DNA of 64,000 nucleotides from Phenylobacterium deserti (GCA_945883235.1 CAMCXF010000010.1:36826-100825); one strand, 5' to 3'. Shown: positions 1 through 13,188, numbered from the stretch's first letter. Program-made: numbers and translations. The notes: generated from the sequence alone by a model not told the origin.

Positions 1-126
1 GGCGACGCCGCCGCCTGGCCGATCCAAGGTCTGTTCCGCCACTTCCGCCACGAGGTGGAAGACCGCATCACACAGTACCGGGCGCGCAAAGGCAGCTATG
101 CCGGTGCCTCGATTGCGGCGGAGTAA
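1..126 (+). CDS. nuoF: NADH-quinone oxidoreductase subunit F, C-terminal end (truncated by window)
   Basis: Open from base 1: [41 protein letters not shown]; directly upstream of nuoG. Confidence 0.85.
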   Translation, partial: GDAAAWPIQGLFRHFRHEVEDRITQYRARKGSYAGASIAAE

Positions 127-131
127 GTCAG

Positions 132-2171
132 ATGCCTATCGCCAAGGTCGACGGGGTCGAGGTCGAATTCGAAGCCGGGATGAATGTCCTGCAAGTCGCT
201 GAACTTGCCGGCAAAGAGATTCCCAGATTCTGCTACCACGAACGCCTGAGCATCGCAGGCAACTGCCGCATGTGCCTTGTGGAGGTGAAGCCCGGCCCGC
301 CGAAGCCGCAGGCCTCGTGCGCCCTGCCGGCCGCCGAGGGGCAGGAAATCTTCACCGACAGTCCGATGGTCCGGAAGGCCCGTCACGGGGTGATGGAATT
401 TCTGCTGATCAACCATCCGCTGGATTGCCCGATCTGCGACCAGGGCGGCGAGTGCGACCTGCAGGATCAGGCCATGGGCTATGGCCGCGACGACAGCCGC
501 TATGCCGACAACAAGCGCGCGGTCGAAGAGAAGTTCATGGGACCGTTGATCAAGACGGTCATGACCCGCTGTATCCAGTGCACCCGTTGCGTTCGCTTCA
601 TCACCGAGGTGGCTGGCGTGCCGGAAATCGGCCTGATCAGTCGCGGCGAAGACGTTGAAATTACGACTTATCTCGACAAGGCCGTGATGTCGGAACTGTC
701 GGCCAATATCATCGACCTGTGCCCGGTGGGCGCGTTAACGTCGAAGCCCTATGCGTTCAACGCCCGGCCCTGGGAGCTGAAGAAGACCGAAAGCGTTGAC
801 GTCATGGACGCGCTGGGTTCGGCCATCAGGGTGGATGCTCGGGGTTCTGCTGTGCTTCGCGTGCTGCCGCGCACCAACGAGGCGATCAACGAGGAGTGGA
901 TTTCGGACAAGACCCGCTATGCGGTGGACGGCCTCGCCCGGCAACGGCTGGACCAGCCCTATCTGCGGGTTGACGGCAAACTGAAGCCCGCGAGCTGGGT
1001 CGAGGCGCTGGATACGGTGGCGGCCAAGGTCAAGGCGACGACGCCCGATCGGATCGGCGTGATCGCCGGCGACCTGCAGGACGCAGAGTCCATGAAGGCC
1101 GCCAAGGACCTTTTCGGCGGGATGGGCGTGATCAGCCTGGACTGTCGGCAGGACGGCATGGTGCTGGGCGGCGGGGCTCGCGAGAGCTGGCTGTTGAATT
1201 CAGCGATCCAGGGCCTTGAAGACGCAGATGTGATTCTGTTGGTCGGCACCAATCCCCGGCTTGAAGCGCCGGTGCTGAATGCCCGGTTGCGCAAGCGCTG
1301 GATGGCGGGTGCGCTGAAGATCGGCGTGATCGGCGAGGCGGCCGACCTGACATATGACTACGAGTATCTGGGTTTGGGTGCGGGCGCTCTGAACACCGTG
1401 GGCAAGTCCAAGGGTGGTTTCCTGACGGCGCTGAAGGCCGCGAAGGCCCCCGCGATTATCGTTGGTGCGGGCGCGCTGGGCCGGACCGATAGTGCGTCGG
1501 TTCTGCAAGCTGCGGCCGCTGTGGCCAAGACCTACAACATGGCGTGGAACGTGTTGCACACCGCGGCAAGCCGGGTAGGGGGCCTCGATCTGGGCTTCGT
1601 TCCGGGAGAGAACGGCAAGACCGCCGCTCAGCTGGCGGCCAAAGGCGGCGCTGACGTGCTGGTGCTGCTGGGTGCCGACGAAATCGACGTCTCGAAGTCG
1701 GACGCCTTCGTGGTCTATCTGGGCACGCATGGGGACACGGGTGCGCATCGGGCCGACGTGATCCTGCCGGGTGCCGCCTATACCGAGAAGAACGGCATAT
1801 ACGTGAACACCGAGGGCCGGGTGCAACTTGGCGTACGCGCGGTGTTCCCCAAGGGCGAGGCCAAGGAAGACTGGGCGATCTTGCGGGCCCTTTCAGAGCG
1901 GATGGGCACCAAACTCCCATACGATACGCTGGATCAGTTGAGGGCTAGGCTGTTCGCGGATCACCCGACATTTGGTCGCATAGACTATGTGGCTGACGTG
2001 CCCGGGGCCATCGATCTGGGATCGCTGGGGACCAAGGGCGCGCTGTCTGATGCGCCGTTGGTGAGTGGCCTCAAGAGCTTCTACCTCTCCAACCCCATCG
2101 CGCGCGCCAGCGTGACCATGGCCGAGTGTGCCGCGCTTGCGTCGAGCGCGACCAAGATGGCGGCGGAGTAG
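132..2171 (+). CDS. nuoG: NADH-quinone oxidoreductase subunit G
   Basis: N-terminal 2Fe-2S/4Fe-4S Cys motifs ([33 protein letters not shown]); operon position. Confidence 0.97.
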   Translation: MPIAKVDGVEVEFEAGMNVLQVAELAGKEIPRFCYHERLSIAGNCRMCLVEVKPGPPKPQASCALPAAEGQEIFTDSPMVRKARHGVMEFLLINHPLDCPICDQGGECDLQDQAMGYGRDDSRYADNKRAVEEKFMGPLIKTVMTRCIQCTRCVRFITEVAGVPEIGLISRGEDVEITTYLDKAVMSELSANIIDLCPVGALTSKPYAFNARPWELKKTESVDVMDALGSAIRVDARGSAVLRVLPRTNEAINEEWISDKTRYAVDGLARQRLDQPYLRVDGKLKPASWVEALDTVAAKVKATTPDRIGVIAGDLQDAESMKAAKDLFGGMGVISLDCRQDGMVLGGGARESWLLNSAIQGLEDADVILLVGTNPRLEAPVLNARLRKRWMAGALKIGVIGEAADLTYDYEYLGLGAGALNTVGKSKGGFLTALKAAKAPAIIVGAGALGRTDSASVLQAAAAVAKTYNMAWNVLHTAASRVGGLDLGFVPGENGKTAAQLAAKGGADVLVLLGADEIDVSKSDAFVVYLGTHGDTGAHRADVILPGAAYTEKNGIYVNTEGRVQLGVRAVFPKGEAKEDWAILRALSERMGTKLPYDTLDQLRARLFADHPTFGRIDYVADVPGAIDLGSLGTKGALSDAPLVSGLKSFYLSNPIARASVTMAECAALASSATKMAAE

Positions 2172-2176
2172 CGCGG

Positions 2177-3253
2177 ATGGAATTCTGGGCTACCCCCGTT
2201 GGCTGGACGATCCTCGCCTTCGCTCACATCCTGGCTGTGACGGTTTCGCTGCTGCTGATCGTGGCCTTCATCATCTATGGCGACCGCAAAATCTTCGCAG
2301 GTGTTCAGGCGCGTAAAGGCCCTAACGTCGTGGGGCCGTTCGGCCTGCTGCAGTCGTTCGCCGACCTGGGCAAGTTCCTGGTGAAGGAACTTGTCATTCC
2401 GGCCGGTGCCGACAAGGCGGTGTTCCTGCTGGCACCGTTGATCAGCGTGACCCTGGCTTTCGGTGCCTGGGCGGTGATGCCATTCGCGCCCGGTTGGGCG
2501 ATCTCGGACATCAACGTCGGAATTCTCTATCTCTTCGCCGTGTCGTCGATGGGCGTCTACGGGATCATCATGGGCGGTTGGGCTTCCAACTCGAAGTATC
2601 CGTTCCTGGGCTCCCTGCGCTCGGCGGCGCAGATGGTGTCGTACGAGGTCTCGATTGGTTTTGTGATCATCACGGTGATCCTGCTGGCCGGCACCATGAA
2701 CCTGAACCAGATCACAGAGGCTCAGGCCGGCGGCTTCTGGCACTGGTTCATGTTCGGCGGCGGGCCCAACTGGCAGACCAACTGGCCGCTGATCCTGATC
2801 ATGTTCCCGATGGGCGTGATCTTCTTCATCTCGGGCCTGGCCGAAACCAACCGGCCGCCCTTCGACCTGCCTGAGGCGGAGTCGGAACTGGTCGCGGGAT
2901 ACGCAGTGGAGTACGGCTCCACGCCCTACCTGCTGTTCTATCTGGCCGAGATGTTGAACATCGTCCTGATGAGCGGGCTGATGGCGGTGCTGTTCCTCGG
3001 CGGCTGGAACGCGCCATGGCCGGCAGATTATCTGACCGGCTGGCCGGCGTGGCTGGCCAGTTTGCACGGCCTGTTCTTCTTCGCGATCAAGACGGTCTTT
3101 GTGTTCTTCATGAACGCCATGGTCCGCGCGATCGTGCCGCGTTACCGCTATGATCAACTGATGCGCCTGGGGTGGAAGGTGTTCCTGCCGACGTCACTGG
3201 TCGCTGTGGCGGTCGTGGCGGGCTGGCAGGTCTATACCGGGTTCGGATCATGA
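2177..3253 (+). CDS. nuoH: NADH-quinone oxidoreductase subunit H
   Basis: [45 protein letters not shown]; start taken as ATG 2177 just after the nuoG stop. Confidence 0.96.
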   Translation: MEFWATPVGWTILAFAHILAVTVSLLLIVAFIIYGDRKIFAGVQARKGPNVVGPFGLLQSFADLGKFLVKELVIPAGADKAVFLLAPLISVTLAFGAWAVMPFAPGWAISDINVGILYLFAVSSMGVYGIIMGGWASNSKYPFLGSLRSAAQMVSYEVSIGFVIITVILLAGTMNLNQITEAQAGGFWHWFMFGGGPNWQTNWPLILIMFPMGVIFFISGLAETNRPPFDLPEAESELVAGYAVEYGSTPYLLFYLAEMLNIVLMSGLMAVLFLGGWNAPWPADYLTGWPAWLASLHGLFFFAIKTVFVFFMNAMVRAIVPRYRYDQLMRLGWKVFLPTSLVAVAVVAGWQVYTGFGS

Positions 3254-3456
3254 CACGGGTCGCGATCCTGATCAGTCTCACGCTTGTACTCAGCGCCTGC
3301 GCTGGCGGCGTCGGAAACGGTCGCAGCGGCGGCGTGGCGACCTATGACGACCTCAGGGCGGCGCAGCAGAAATGCGCAGCGTCGGGCGGCTCGATGAAAC
3401 TCCAGAAGAACGGCGACGCCCACTATCTGGACGATTACGCCTGCGAGAAGAGATAA
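3250..3456 (+). CDS. small putative lipoprotein between nuoH and nuoI
   Basis: [20 protein letters not shown]... has a signal peptide and lipobox (LSAC); ATGA overlap with nuoH stop and TAATG overlap with nuoI start. Confidence 0.8.
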   Translation: MTRVAILISLTLVLSACAGGVGNGRSGGVATYDDLRAAQQKCAASGGSMKLQKNGDAHYLDDYACEKR

Positions 3457-3947
3457 TGTTGAACCGTGTCGGACAGGCGCTGAAAGGCGCAGCCCTGATG
3501 GACTTCGTCGGAGCCTTCGGGCTGGCGATGAAGTACATGGTGCGCCCGAAGAAGACCGTGCAATACCCTCACGAACGTGGCCCGCAAAGCCCGCGGTTCC
3601 GGGGCGAGCATGCCCTGCGGCGTTATGCCAACGGTGAGGAACGCTGCATCGCCTGCAAGCTGTGTGAGGCGATCTGCCCGGCTCAAGCGATCACCATCGA
3701 GGCCGAGCCGCGGGAGGACGGTTCGCGCCGGACGACCCGCTACGACATCGACATGGTCAAGTGCATCTACTGCGGCCTTTGCCAGGAGGCCTGCCCGGTG
3801 GATGCTATCGTCGAAGGCCCGAACACCGAGTTCGCCGTCGAGACGCGTGAGGAACTCTACTACGACAAGGCCCGGCTGCTGGACAACGGCGACCGCTGGG
3901 AGCGGGAAATCGCAAAGAACATGGAACTAGACGCGCCGTATCGCTAA
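3456..3947 (+). CDS. nuoI: NADH-quinone oxidoreductase subunit I
   Basis: Two 4Fe-4S motifs [12 protein letters not shown] and [12 protein letters not shown]; start [11 protein letters not shown] at 3456. Confidence 0.96.
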   Translation: MLNRVGQALKGAALMDFVGAFGLAMKYMVRPKKTVQYPHERGPQSPRFRGEHALRRYANGEERCIACKLCEAICPAQAITIEAEPREDGSRRTTRYDIDMVKCIYCGLCQEACPVDAIVEGPNTEFAVETREELYYDKARLLDNGDRWEREIAKNMELDAPYR

Positions 3948-4043
3948 ACCGGCGACGCGATTCCAGAGCACGGATCCGACGGGCGTGACGGGTAACTTCG
4001 TTATGCACTGAACTGAATACTTCGAGGGGAAAAGAAGCGCCGT

Positions 4044-4667
4044 ATGGCCCTGCAGGCGATCGCATTCTACCTGATGTCAGCCGTCACCCTGGTGGCCGGG
4101 TTCTGCGTGGTTTCGGCCCGCAATCCGGTGCACTCGGTGCTGTGGTTGATTCTGGCGTTTTTCTCGGCCGCCGGACTGTTCGTGCTGTTGGGCGCGGAGT
4201 TCCTGGCGATGCTGCTGGTGGTCGTCTACGTCGGTGCTGTAGCGGTGCTTTTCCTGTTCGTGGTGATGATGCTCGACGTGGACTTCACGGCGCTCCGTCA
4301 AGGCTTTGCGCAGTACATGCCCATCGGCCTGCTGATCGCGGTCTTCCTGGCTGCCGAGATGATCCTGGTAGCAACGACCGTGGCGACCAAGGGAGCCGCC
4401 AAAGACAATCTGGTGCCAGCGGCAGCGGGCTCGGGCTCCGAGCTGAGCAATGCCGAAACCATCGGGCGCGTGCTCTACACCGACTATGTCTACTTCTTCC
4501 AGGCGGCGGGTCTGGTGCTTTTGGTGGCCATGATCGGTGCCATCGTGCTGACCCTGCGACACAAGCCCGGCGTGAAGCGTCAGATAATCATGGATCAGGT
4601 TCTGCGGACGCCCAAGACCGGTATGCGCATCGTCAACCCAAAGTCCGGCGAGGGGATCGGCGAATGA
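4044..4667 (+). CDS. nuoJ: NADH-quinone oxidoreductase subunit J
   Basis: [36 protein letters not shown]; operon order. Confidence 0.95.
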   Translation: MALQAIAFYLMSAVTLVAGFCVVSARNPVHSVLWLILAFFSAAGLFVLLGAEFLAMLLVVVYVGAVAVLFLFVVMMLDVDFTALRQGFAQYMPIGLLIAVFLAAEMILVATTVATKGAAKDNLVPAAAGSGSELSNAETIGRVLYTDYVYFFQAAGLVLLVAMIGAIVLTLRHKPGVKRQIIMDQVLRTPKTGMRIVNPKSGEGIGE

Positions 4668-4975
4668 TGACCATCGGCCTTGCCCACTATCTGTCGGTTG
4701 CCGCGATCCTGTTCACCATCGGGGTGTTCGGGATCTTCGTGAACCGCAAGAACATCATCGTCATCCTGATGTCGGTGGAGCTGATGCTGCTGGCGGTGAA
4801 TATCAATCTGGTGGCCTTCTCCGCCTATCTGGGGAACGTCACCGGGCAGATTTTTGCGATGTTTGTGCTGACCGTAGCCGCCGCAGAGGCCGCCGTCGGT
4901 CTGGCCATCCTGGTCACCTTCTTCCGTAATCGCGGCGATATTGCTGTCGATGATGCCTCCGTGATGAAGGGCTGA
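4664..4975 (+). CDS. nuoK: NADH-quinone oxidoreductase subunit K
   Basis: [50 protein letters not shown]; start overlaps nuoJ stop. Confidence 0.95.
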   Translation: MMTIGLAHYLSVAAILFTIGVFGIFVNRKNIIVILMSVELMLLAVNINLVAFSAYLGNVTGQIFAMFVLTVAAAEAAVGLAILVTFFRNRGDIAVDDASVMKG

Positions 4976-4979
4976 TCTG

Positions 4980-7049
4980 TTGGATCCGAAAACCCTCGTC
5001 ACAATCATCCTGTTCGGCCCGCTGATTGGCGCGCTGACGGCGGGTCTTTTCGGTCGCCAGATCGGCGACAAGGCCGCCATGACGGTCACCACCGGTTTCC
5101 TGATGCTGTCTGCGGTCCTGTCGTGGGTGGTGTTCAGCCAGTGGACCTGGGGCGGCCTGGAGCCTTTCACTCACGTCTATGCACCCTTCATCCACATAGG
5201 TGACTTCACGTCCAACTGGGCGTTCCGGCTGGACGGATTGTCCGCCGTGATGCTGGTGGTGGTGACCACGGTGTCGTCGCTGGTACACCTCTACTCCTGG
5301 GGTTACATGGCCGAGGATCCGGCCAAGCCCAGGTTCTTTGCCTATCTGTCGCTGTTCACCTTCGCGATGCTGGCGCTGATCAGCGCAGCCGACTTCATGC
5401 AGCTGTTCTTCGGTTGGGAAGGCGTGGGCCTAGCCAGCTATCTGCTGATCGGGTTCTGGCACCACAAGGCGACGGCCAATGCCGCCTCGATCAAGGCGTT
5501 TGTGGTCAACCGGGTCGGTGATTTCGGGTTCGCCCTTGGCATCATGACAGTGTTCTGGGCGTTCGGGACCATCGAGTTCGCCACACTGTTCCCGATGATC
5601 GAGGCGGGCGTCAGCCGTACCTGGGAATTCGCCGGCCAGAATTGGCAGTTGGTCGAGTTGGCTTGCGTGCTGTTGTTCGTGGGCGCGATGGGCAAGTCGG
5701 CGCAGTTTTTCCTGCACACTTGGCTACCGGATGCCATGGAAGGCCCGACCCCCGTGTCGGCCCTGATCCACGCCGCGACCATGGTGACGGCGGGCGTCTA
5801 TATGGTCTGCCTGCTCTCGCCGATGTTTGAATACGCGCCGGTGGCCAAGAACGTGGTCACCGTCATCGGCGCGGTCACGGCGCTGTTCGCGGCCACCGTC
5901 GGCCTGACCCAGAACGACATCAAGCGCGTGATTGCCTACTCGACCTGTTCGCAGCTGGGTTACATGTTCTTCGCCGCCGGCGTTGGCGCGTATGACGCGG
6001 CAATGTTCCATCTCTTCACGCATGCCTTCTTCAAGGCGCTGCTGTTCCTGGGGGCCGGATCGGTGATCCATGGCATGGCCCACGAGCAGGACATGCGCCG
6101 CTATGGCCACCTGATGCCCTACATGAAGTGGACCTTTGTGGTGATGACCATCGGTACCATCGCCATTACGGGCCTTGGCATCCCTTATCTGGAATGGGGA
6201 TTCGCGGGCTTCTATTCCAAGGATGCGATCATTCATGCCGCCTACGAGGCCGGTGGAGCGGGCCATCCGTTGGGTTACTTCGCCTTTGGGGTCGGCATCC
6301 TGGTGGCGGGCCTGACAGCTTTCTATTCGTGGCGGGTGGCCTTCTTCACCTTCAGCGGCACGGCGCGCTGGACCTCCGAAGACCTTCAGCACCATTGGCA
6401 CAACCGCGACCATGGCCAAGACGACGCCCATGCTCATGCCGGTGAAAGCCATGCTGCAGATCACGGGCAGGGCCACGAGCACAAGCCACACGAGAGCCCC
6501 TGGACGATGCGTATTCCGCTGATCGTGCTGGCGATCGGTGCCGTTGGTGCGGGTTTTGCTTTCCATCACCAGTTTATCGGCGAGCACAGCGCCGAGTTCT
6601 GGCGGGGTGCCATCTACAAGGCCCCGGTCGCGCACGCCGCCGAAGGCGGTCACAGTTTCCCGGTTTGGGTGATGGTGGCGCCGATCGTAGTGTCGGTGCT
6701 GGGTCTGCTGGTTGCCGCCTATATGTACATCTGGCGAGAAGGGACCGGCGCGAAGCTGGCCGCACAACGCGGCTTTCTCTATCTATTTTTCTACAACAAG
6801 TGGTTCTTTGACGAACTCTATGACGCGACCATTGTCCGCGCCGCCAAGTGGCTGGGCGACCTGTTCTGGAAGGGCGGGGACCAGAAGATCATCGACGGTT
6901 TCGGGCCTGATGGTGTCTCGGCGCTGTCGGTTCAGGTGGGCAAGGGCGCTGGCCGACTGCAGTCGGGCTACGTCTACCACTACGCTTTTGTCATGTTGCT
7001 GGGGGTGGCGGGGCTACTGACATTCGCCCTCTGGGCCTGGGCTGCCTGA
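4980..7049 (+). CDS. nuoL: NADH-quinone oxidoreductase subunit L (TTG start)
   Basis: [50 protein letters not shown] start. Confidence 0.96.
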   Translation: MDPKTLVTIILFGPLIGALTAGLFGRQIGDKAAMTVTTGFLMLSAVLSWVVFSQWTWGGLEPFTHVYAPFIHIGDFTSNWAFRLDGLSAVMLVVVTTVSSLVHLYSWGYMAEDPAKPRFFAYLSLFTFAMLALISAADFMQLFFGWEGVGLASYLLIGFWHHKATANAASIKAFVVNRVGDFGFALGIMTVFWAFGTIEFATLFPMIEAGVSRTWEFAGQNWQLVELACVLLFVGAMGKSAQFFLHTWLPDAMEGPTPVSALIHAATMVTAGVYMVCLLSPMFEYAPVAKNVVTVIGAVTALFAATVGLTQNDIKRVIAYSTCSQLGYMFFAAGVGAYDAAMFHLFTHAFFKALLFLGAGSVIHGMAHEQDMRRYGHLMPYMKWTFVVMTIGTIAITGLGIPYLEWGFAGFYSKDAIIHAAYEAGGAGHPLGYFAFGVGILVAGLTAFYSWRVAFFTFSGTARWTSEDLQHHWHNRDHGQDDAHAHAGESHAADHGQGHEHKPHESPWTMRIPLIVLAIGAVGAGFAFHHQFIGEHSAEFWRGAIYKAPVAHAAEGGHSFPVWVMVAPIVVSVLGLLVAAYMYIWREGTGAKLAAQRGFLYLFFYNKWFFDELYDATIVRAAKWLGDLFWKGGDQKIIDGFGPDGVSALSVQVGKGAGRLQSGYVYHYAFVMLLGVAGLLTFALWAWAA

Positions 7050-7054
7050 GGGGG

Positions 7055-8557
7055 ATGACTGACATGCCATTGCTCTCCATGATCACCTACGCGCCGCTGC
7101 TTGGCCTGGTGGGCATTCTGGTGCTCCGCCTGATGGGCAAGCCCGAAGATCCCGCGACCGCTGCTGGGGCGCGTTGGATTGCCCTGATCACGACCCTGGC
7201 AACACTGGCGTTGTCGGTGTTGCTGGTTGCGCGTTTCAATCCTAACGATCCAGGTTTCCAGTTCGTCGAAGAGGTCCCCTGGTTCGCTGGCCTGTATTAC
7301 CGGATGGGTGTGGACGGGATCTCAGTGCTGTTCGTGCTGCTGACGGCGTTCCTGATGCCGATCTGTATCGCCGGATCATGGAAATCTATCGAGACCAGGG
7401 TGCCGGAATACCTGATGGCGTTCCTGCTTCTGGAGACCCTGGTTATCGGCGTTTTCTGCGCGCTGGATTTGGTGCTTTTCTACGCGTTCTTTGAGTTCGG
7501 CCTTGTGCCGATGTTCCTGATCATCGGCATCTGGGGCGGGCAACGACGGGTCTACGCGGCGTTCAAGTTCTTCCTCTACACGCTGTTGGGCTCTGTCCTG
7601 ATGCTGGCGGCGATCCTGTTCATGATCGGCAGCACGGGCACCAGCTCGATCCCCCAACTGATGCAGCATCACTTCGACCCGGATGTGCAGACCTGGCTCT
7701 GGCTGGCCTTCTTCGCCTCGTTTGCGGTGAAGATGCCAATGTGGCCGGTGCACACCTGGCTCCCTGACGCCCACGTGGAAGCGCCCACCGCCGGCTCGGT
7801 GTTTCTCGCAGGCATCCTGCTGAAGATGGGCGGTTATGGCTTCCTGCGCTTCAGCCTGCCGATGTTCCCCAACGCCTCGGATCTGTTCACGCCGCTGATC
7901 TTTGTGATGAGCGCTATCGCCGTCGTCTACACCTCACTGGTGGCGTTTCGGCAGACCGACGTGAAGAAGCTGATCGCCTATTCGTCGGTGGCGCACATGG
8001 GTCTGGTGACCATGGGTATCTTCTCCGGCAACACCCAGGGCGAGCAGGGCGCGATCTATCAAATGCTCAGCCATGGTGTGATCTCAGGCGCGCTCTTCCT
8101 TTGCGTCGGTGTGATCTACGACCGAATGCACACCCGCGAGATCAAATTCTACGGCGGACTGGTCACCCGAATGCCGATCTATGCGGCGGTGTTCATGCTT
8201 TTCACTATGGGCAACGTGGGTCTGCCGGGTACCAGCGGGTTTGTCGGCGAAATCCTGACCATGGTCGGCGTCTATCAGGTGTCCACCTGGACCGCGATCG
8301 TCGCCACCAGCGGCGTGATCCTTTCAGCGGTCTACATGCTGACGCTCTATCGCGCCGTGGTATTCGGGACGATCAGCAATCCCAAGCTCGAGAGCATCAC
8401 TGACTTGAACTGGCGCGAGGTGGCGATCTTCGCGCCGCTGATCGCGGCCACCCTGTACATGGGCCTACAGCCCAATTCCGTGTTCGACCTGACTGCGGCC
8501 TCGGTTGACCAGCTGGTGCAAACCTATCAGGCGGCCATCGGGGGCGCACATCCATGA
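7055..8557 (+). CDS. nuoM: NADH-quinone oxidoreductase subunit M
   Basis: [35 protein letters not shown]; operon order. Confidence 0.96.
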   Translation: MTDMPLLSMITYAPLLGLVGILVLRLMGKPEDPATAAGARWIALITTLATLALSVLLVARFNPNDPGFQFVEEVPWFAGLYYRMGVDGISVLFVLLTAFLMPICIAGSWKSIETRVPEYLMAFLLLETLVIGVFCALDLVLFYAFFEFGLVPMFLIIGIWGGQRRVYAAFKFFLYTLLGSVLMLAAILFMIGSTGTSSIPQLMQHHFDPDVQTWLWLAFFASFAVKMPMWPVHTWLPDAHVEAPTAGSVFLAGILLKMGGYGFLRFSLPMFPNASDLFTPLIFVMSAIAVVYTSLVAFRQTDVKKLIAYSSVAHMGLVTMGIFSGNTQGEQGAIYQMLSHGVISGALFLCVGVIYDRMHTREIKFYGGLVTRMPIYAAVFMLFTMGNVGLPGTSGFVGEILTMVGVYQVSTWTAIVATSGVILSAVYMLTLYRAVVFGTISNPKLESITDLNWREVAIFAPLIAATLYMGLQPNSVFDLTAASVDQLVQTYQAAIGGAHP

Positions 8558-9984
8558 CCATCTCCGCTGATCTCGCGCTGGCGTGGCCGGAGCTGATCCT
8601 GGCCGTCGGGGCATTGACCCTGCTGGTCATCGGGGCGTTTGCGCCGAAGCAGACTGCACTGGTGGGTTCGGGCAGCGTGGTGGTGTTGCTGGCCGCAGCT
8701 TTGGCGTCGGCCACACAGCCGTTCGGTGTTGCATTCGGCGGGGGGTTGATTTCCGACGCTGCGGCGACCTTCGCCAAGGTGGCGATCTATCTGGCGTCTG
8801 CAGTGGCAATCCCGCTGGGACAGTCGTGGTTTGCCCGGCGTGGGGTCAAGGCCTTCGAGTTCCCGGTGTTGATCCTGCTGGCGTCGCTGGGCATGGGGAT
8901 GATGGTCGGTTCCGGCGACCTGATCTCGCTCTATATGGGCGTCGAGCTGCAGAGCCTTGCGCTCTATGTGCTGGCCGCCATGCACCGTGACAACGCCAAG
9001 GCGTCGGAGGCGGGCCTGAAGTATTTCGTGCTGGGCGCGCTGTCGTCTGGTTTGCTGCTTTACGGTGCAAGCCTGATCTACGGGTTTGCCGGCTCGACGC
9101 TATATAGTGAGATCTCGCTATCGGCAGGCGCTGAGGGCAATACCGGCCTGTTATTCGGTCTGGTGTTCCTGATCTGCGGGATCGCCTTCAAGGTCTCTGC
9201 CGCGCCATTCCACATGTGGACACCCGATGTGTACGAGGGCGCGCCGACGCCGGTCGTGGCGTTCTTTGCCGCAGCGCCCAAGCTCGCCGCCATGGTGCTG
9301 TTTGCGCGTGTTCTGGGCGACGGCTTCGCCGCCGCCGCTGACCAATGGCAACAGATTCTGGTTGTCATCGCCATGGCGTCAGTGGCGGTCGGGGCCTTCG
9401 CCGGTCTTGTGCAGTCCAACATCAAGCGGCTGTGGGCCTATTCCTCCATCGCCAACGTCGGCTACGCGGTGCTGGGCCTGTCGTCAGGCACCGCCGAGGG
9501 TGTTCAGGCCATGCTGATGTTCATGGTCCTCTACATGATCGACGTGACCGGTTTCTTCGCTTGTCTGGCGGCGCTGTCGCGTGGTGGTCGGTCGATGGAG
9601 ACGCTGGACGACATGGCCGGCCTGATCAAGGAGCGGCCAGCGATTGCGCTGGCGATGACGGTGTTCGCGCTCTCGGCGCTGGGCCTGCCGCCCTTCTCCG
9701 GCTTCTTCGGCAAATACTATGTCTTCAAGGCGGCGCTGGACGCTGGCCTTTGGGGTCCGGCGGTGTTCGGCCTGTTGGGGTCTGTGGTTGCGGCGTTCTA
9801 TTATCTGCGCCTGATCAAGGCGATGTGGTTCGACGCCAGCCCCGGCACGACCGACAAGCCACCGGTAGAGGCCAACGCCATTGCGCTGGTGGCCGCCATA
9901 TTCACCTTCCCGGTCGTGATCATCGCCTTGCGTGGGCTAGATGTGTTGGCGGAACGGGCGGCGCACGTGTTCGGTCTGGTCTAG
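8554..9984 (+). CDS. nuoN: NADH-quinone oxidoreductase subunit N
   Basis: [30 protein letters not shown]; operon order. Confidence 0.96.
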   Translation: MTISADLALAWPELILAVGALTLLVIGAFAPKQTALVGSGSVVVLLAAALASATQPFGVAFGGGLISDAAATFAKVAIYLASAVAIPLGQSWFARRGVKAFEFPVLILLASLGMGMMVGSGDLISLYMGVELQSLALYVLAAMHRDNAKASEAGLKYFVLGALSSGLLLYGASLIYGFAGSTLYSEISLSAGAEGNTGLLFGLVFLICGIAFKVSAAPFHMWTPDVYEGAPTPVVAFFAAAPKLAAMVLFARVLGDGFAAAADQWQQILVVIAMASVAVGAFAGLVQSNIKRLWAYSSIANVGYAVLGLSSGTAEGVQAMLMFMVLYMIDVTGFFACLAALSRGGRSMETLDDMAGLIKERPAIALAMTVFALSALGLPPFSGFFGKYYVFKAALDAGLWGPAVFGLLGSVVAAFYYLRLIKAMWFDASPGTTDKPPVEANAIALVAAIFTFPVVIIALRGLDVLAERAAHVFGLV

Positions 9985-9987
9985 GGT

Positions 9988-10728
9988 TTGGCCAGCCACC
10001 CGCCGATCGAAGCCTACGACGAACTGGACTCGACCAACGCCGAGGCGCGGCGTCGTGCGGAGGCGGGCCAAGTCGGTCCCGTCTGGATCACCGCGGCTGT
10101 GCAGACAGCGGGCCGAGGACGCCGGGGACGGAACTGGTCGACCCAGAGGGGCAATCTGGCCGCAACCCTGCTGACGCTCACGGATCGCGCTCCGGCAGAG
10201 GCGGCGCAGTTTTCCTTCGTGGCAGCGTTGGCGGCCTGCGATCTGGCCGATACCTGCCTTGGCCCCGGATTGGCGCGGCTGAAGTGGCCCAACGATGTAC
10301 TTGTGCACGGCCGCAAGGCGGTCGGAATTCTGGTTGAGTCTGGAACCCGTGCGGACGGCGGACTTTGGCTGGCGGTCGGGATCGGCGTGAACCTGGCCTA
10401 TGCGCCGCAGGATGTGGAACGACCGGCCTGCGCCTTTGCTGATCACATGGCTGGGCCGCCGCCGACCCCGGAGGATGCGCTGGATGTGTTGGCCGCCTCA
10501 TTTAACCGTTGGCGAAGTGCGTGGGCGACAGACGGGTTCGCGCCGATTGCCGCAGGATGGACCGCGCGCGCCACCGGCCTTGGTCAGCGCTGCGAGGCCA
10601 GGCTGCCCAACCGCACCGTGTCGGGTATCGCCGAGGGTCTGGACAGCGACGGGGCGTTACGACTGAGGCTGGACGACGGTGCGCTGGAGCGCATAACGGC
10701 CGGCGACGTGTTTTTCAGAAGTCTGTGA
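9988..10728 (+). CDS. birA: Biotin--[acetyl-CoA-carboxylase] ligase (TTG start)
   Basis: [53 protein letters not shown]. Confidence 0.92.
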   Translation: MASHPPIEAYDELDSTNAEARRRAEAGQVGPVWITAAVQTAGRGRRGRNWSTQRGNLAATLLTLTDRAPAEAAQFSFVAALAACDLADTCLGPGLARLKWPNDVLVHGRKAVGILVESGTRADGGLWLAVGIGVNLAYAPQDVERPACAFADHMAGPPPTPEDALDVLAASFNRWRSAWATDGFAPIAAGWTARATGLGQRCEARLPNRTVSGIAEGLDSDGALRLRLDDGALERITAGDVFFRSL

Positions 10729-10735
10729 GGGGAAA

Positions 10736-11509
10736 ATGCTGCTGGCGATCGAGCAGGGCAACACCAACACGCTCTTTGCGGTGCACGATGGCGAGACCTG
10801 GATCGCCCAGTGGCGCGCGGCGACCCATTCAACCCGCACAGCAGACGAATATGCGGTCTGGTTGTCGCAACTGCTGGGCATGGCAGGGCTGGCCATGGGT
10901 GCCTTCGACGGCTGCATCATCTCCAGCGTGGTACCGCAATCGATCTTCAACCTGCGCAATCTGGCGCGGCGTTATCTGCATGTCGAACCGCTGGTGATCG
11001 GCGAAAACGTCGATCTGGGGATTGAGGTGCGGATCGAAAAGCCATCCGAGGCCGGGGCGGACCGGCTGGTGAACGCGGTCGGTGCTCACATTGTTTACGC
11101 TGGTGACCTGATTGTCATCGACAGCGGTACGGCCACCACCTTTGACATCGTGGCAGCGGACGGCGGTCTTGAGGGTTGCGCCATTGCGCCGGGGATCAAC
11201 CTGTCGATGGAGGCCCTGCACCAGGCCGCCGCGAAGCTGCCGCGCATCGCGATTCAGAAGCCGCAGAGAATAATCGGGAAGGATACCGTCGGTGCCATGC
11301 AATCCGGCGTATTTTGGGGCTATATAGGTCTCATCGAGGGGTTGATCACGCGCATCAAAGGCGAGTGGGACCGCCCCATGACTGTCGTTGGAACCGGCGG
11401 GGTCGCCTCGCTGTTTCATGGGGCGACGACAAGCATCGACCATTTCGACCCCGATCTCACCATTCGCGGCATGCTGGAAATCTGGCGCCGCAATTCAAAG
11501 AAGGCCTGA
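10736..11509 (+). CDS. coaX: Type III pantothenate kinase
   Basis: [46 protein letters not shown]. Confidence 0.93.
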   Translation: MLLAIEQGNTNTLFAVHDGETWIAQWRAATHSTRTADEYAVWLSQLLGMAGLAMGAFDGCIISSVVPQSIFNLRNLARRYLHVEPLVIGENVDLGIEVRIEKPSEAGADRLVNAVGAHIVYAGDLIVIDSGTATTFDIVAADGGLEGCAIAPGINLSMEALHQAAAKLPRIAIQKPQRIIGKDTVGAMQSGVFWGYIGLIEGLITRIKGEWDRPMTVVGTGGVASLFHGATTSIDHFDPDLTIRGMLEIWRRNSKKA

Positions 11510-13188
11510 TGGCAAAATCCAGTAACGACGAACTCGTGTTCCTCCCACTGGGGGGATCGAACGAGATCGGAATGAACTTCAACCTCTATGGCTATGGCCC
11601 GCCCGACGACCGAAAGTGGATCGTCGTGGATTTGGGCGTGACCTTTGGTGACCAGACAACACCGGGCGTCGAGGTGATCTTGCCCGACCCGGAATTCATG
11701 GAGCAGAACGCCGACCGCCTGCTGGGCATCGTGCTGACCCACGCCCACGAGGACCACATCGGCGCGGTTGCCCACCTGTGGCCCCGGTTTAAGGCCCCGA
11801 TCTATGCGACGCCGTTCACCGCCTTCATCCTGCGCGAGAAGCTGCGAGAAGCCGGTCTGCTGGACGAGGCGGAGATAACCATTGTGCCATTGGGCGGGAC
11901 CATCGAGCTAGGTCCGTTCAAGCTGGAACTGATCACCTTGACGCATTCGATCCCGGAGCCGAACGGCCTGGCGATCCGCACGCCCTTGGGCACGATCCTG
12001 CACACCGGTGACTGGAAGATCGATCCGGACCCGCTGCTGGGCGGCCCCACCGACATCGACGCCATCCGCAAACTGGGAGACGAGGGCGTGCTGGCGATGG
12101 TCTGTGACAGCACCAACGTTTTCGTGGATGGCCACGCCGGCTCGGAAGCCGATGTGCGCAAGGCGCTGATCCCACTGATCGCCAGCTTCAAGGGCAAGGT
12201 GGCGGTGGCTTGCTTTGCGTCCAACGTGGCGCGGATGGACAGCGTGATCCGGGCGGCTGAGGCCAACGGACGGCGCGTCTGTCTGGTGGGTCGGTCCATG
12301 CACCGCATGGCGGCGGCGGCGAAGTCGGTTGGCCTGATGACCGACCTCAAGCCGTTCGTCGACGACTCCGAAGCCAAGCGGTTGCCGGCCAACGGGGTGC
12401 TGTATCTGTGCACCGGTAGCCAGGGCGAGCCACGCGCCGCCCTTTCGCGGATCGCCGAAGGCACGCACCCGCATGTGAACCTGGGCGCCAATGACGCCTG
12501 CGTGTTCTCCAGCCGTGTCATCCCGGGCAACGACGTCCCGATCCGTAACTTGCAGAACAAGCTGACCGAGCGCGGCGTGCGGCTCTACACCGAGCGCGAT
12601 CATCCGGGCATCCATGTCTCCGGACATCCGTGTCGCGATGAGCTGGCCCAGATGTACGCCTGGGCCCGCCCGGAGATCGCCGTCCCTACTCACGGTGAAC
12701 GCCGCCACCTGATGGAACACGCCGCCTTCGCCCGCGACCTTCAGGTGCCGCAGCAGGTGACGCCGCGCAACGGCGACATGGTGCGCCTGGCACCGGGTCG
12801 CGCAGAGATCATCGACGAGGTCACGGCCGGGCGGCTCTATGTCGACGCCGGCGTGGTGGTGCCGGAACATGGCGAAGCCCTGCGCGAACGCCGTCATGCC
12901 GCCTACAACGGGATGTTGGCCGTGTCTGTGGTGCTGGACGGGCGGGGCAAGATCGTTTCGGGCCCTCAGGTCCGGGCACTGGGACTTCCGACCGAGAGTG
13001 AGGAACATCTCGACGAAGTGCTGAACGATCTGGCCGATGAAGCCGAAACGGCCCTGAGGCGGATGAAGGGCCATGACCTGGAGATGGATGAAGCGATCGA
13101 GAAGGCCATCTCGCGCGGCGTGAAGAAGGCCAGTCAGCGGATTTGGGGCCGTCGCCCGGTCGTCGAGACGACGGTGTTGCGGGTTTGA
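11509..13188 (+). CDS. rnj: Ribonuclease J
   Basis: VLTHAHEDHIGAVAHLWPRF metallo-beta-lactamase/beta-CASP; start [24 protein letters not shown] at 11509 overlapping coaX stop. Confidence 0.93.
   Translation: MAKSSNDELVFLPLGGSNEIGMNFNLYGYGPPDDRKWIVVDLGVTFGDQTTPGVEVILPDPEFMEQNADRLLGIVLTHAHEDHIGAVAHLWPRFKAPIYATPFTAFILREKLREAGLLDEAEITIVPLGGTIELGPFKLELITLTHSIPEPNGLAIRTPLGTILHTGDWKIDPDPLLGGPTDIDAIRKLGDEGVLAMVCDSTNVFVDGHAGSEADVRKALIPLIASFKGKVAVACFASNVARMDSVIRAAEANGRRVCLVGRSMHRMAAAAKSVGLMTDLKPFVDDSEAKRLPANGVLYLCTGSQGEPRAALSRIAEGTHPHVNLGANDACVFSSRVIPGNDVPIRNLQNKLTERGVRLYTERDHPGIHVSGHPCRDELAQMYAWARPEIAVPTHGERRHLMEHAAFARDLQVPQQVTPRNGDMVRLAPGRAEIIDEVTAGRLYVDAGVVVPEHGEALRERRHAAYNGMLAVSVVLDGRGKIVSGPQVRALGLPTESEEHLDEVLNDLADEAETALRRMKGHDLEMDEAIEKAISRGVKKASQRIWGRRPVVETTVLRV

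Noticed and set aside
4142-4660. Long alternative frame over nuoJ and similar large ORFs antisense to core genes (e.g. 5724-6767 minus, 11908-13758 minus, 22538-24631 minus, 15768-17045 minus)
   Set aside because: Typical GC-rich shadow ORFs; compositions are Arg/His/Gln-rich with no domain logic and they overlap confidently identified genes.
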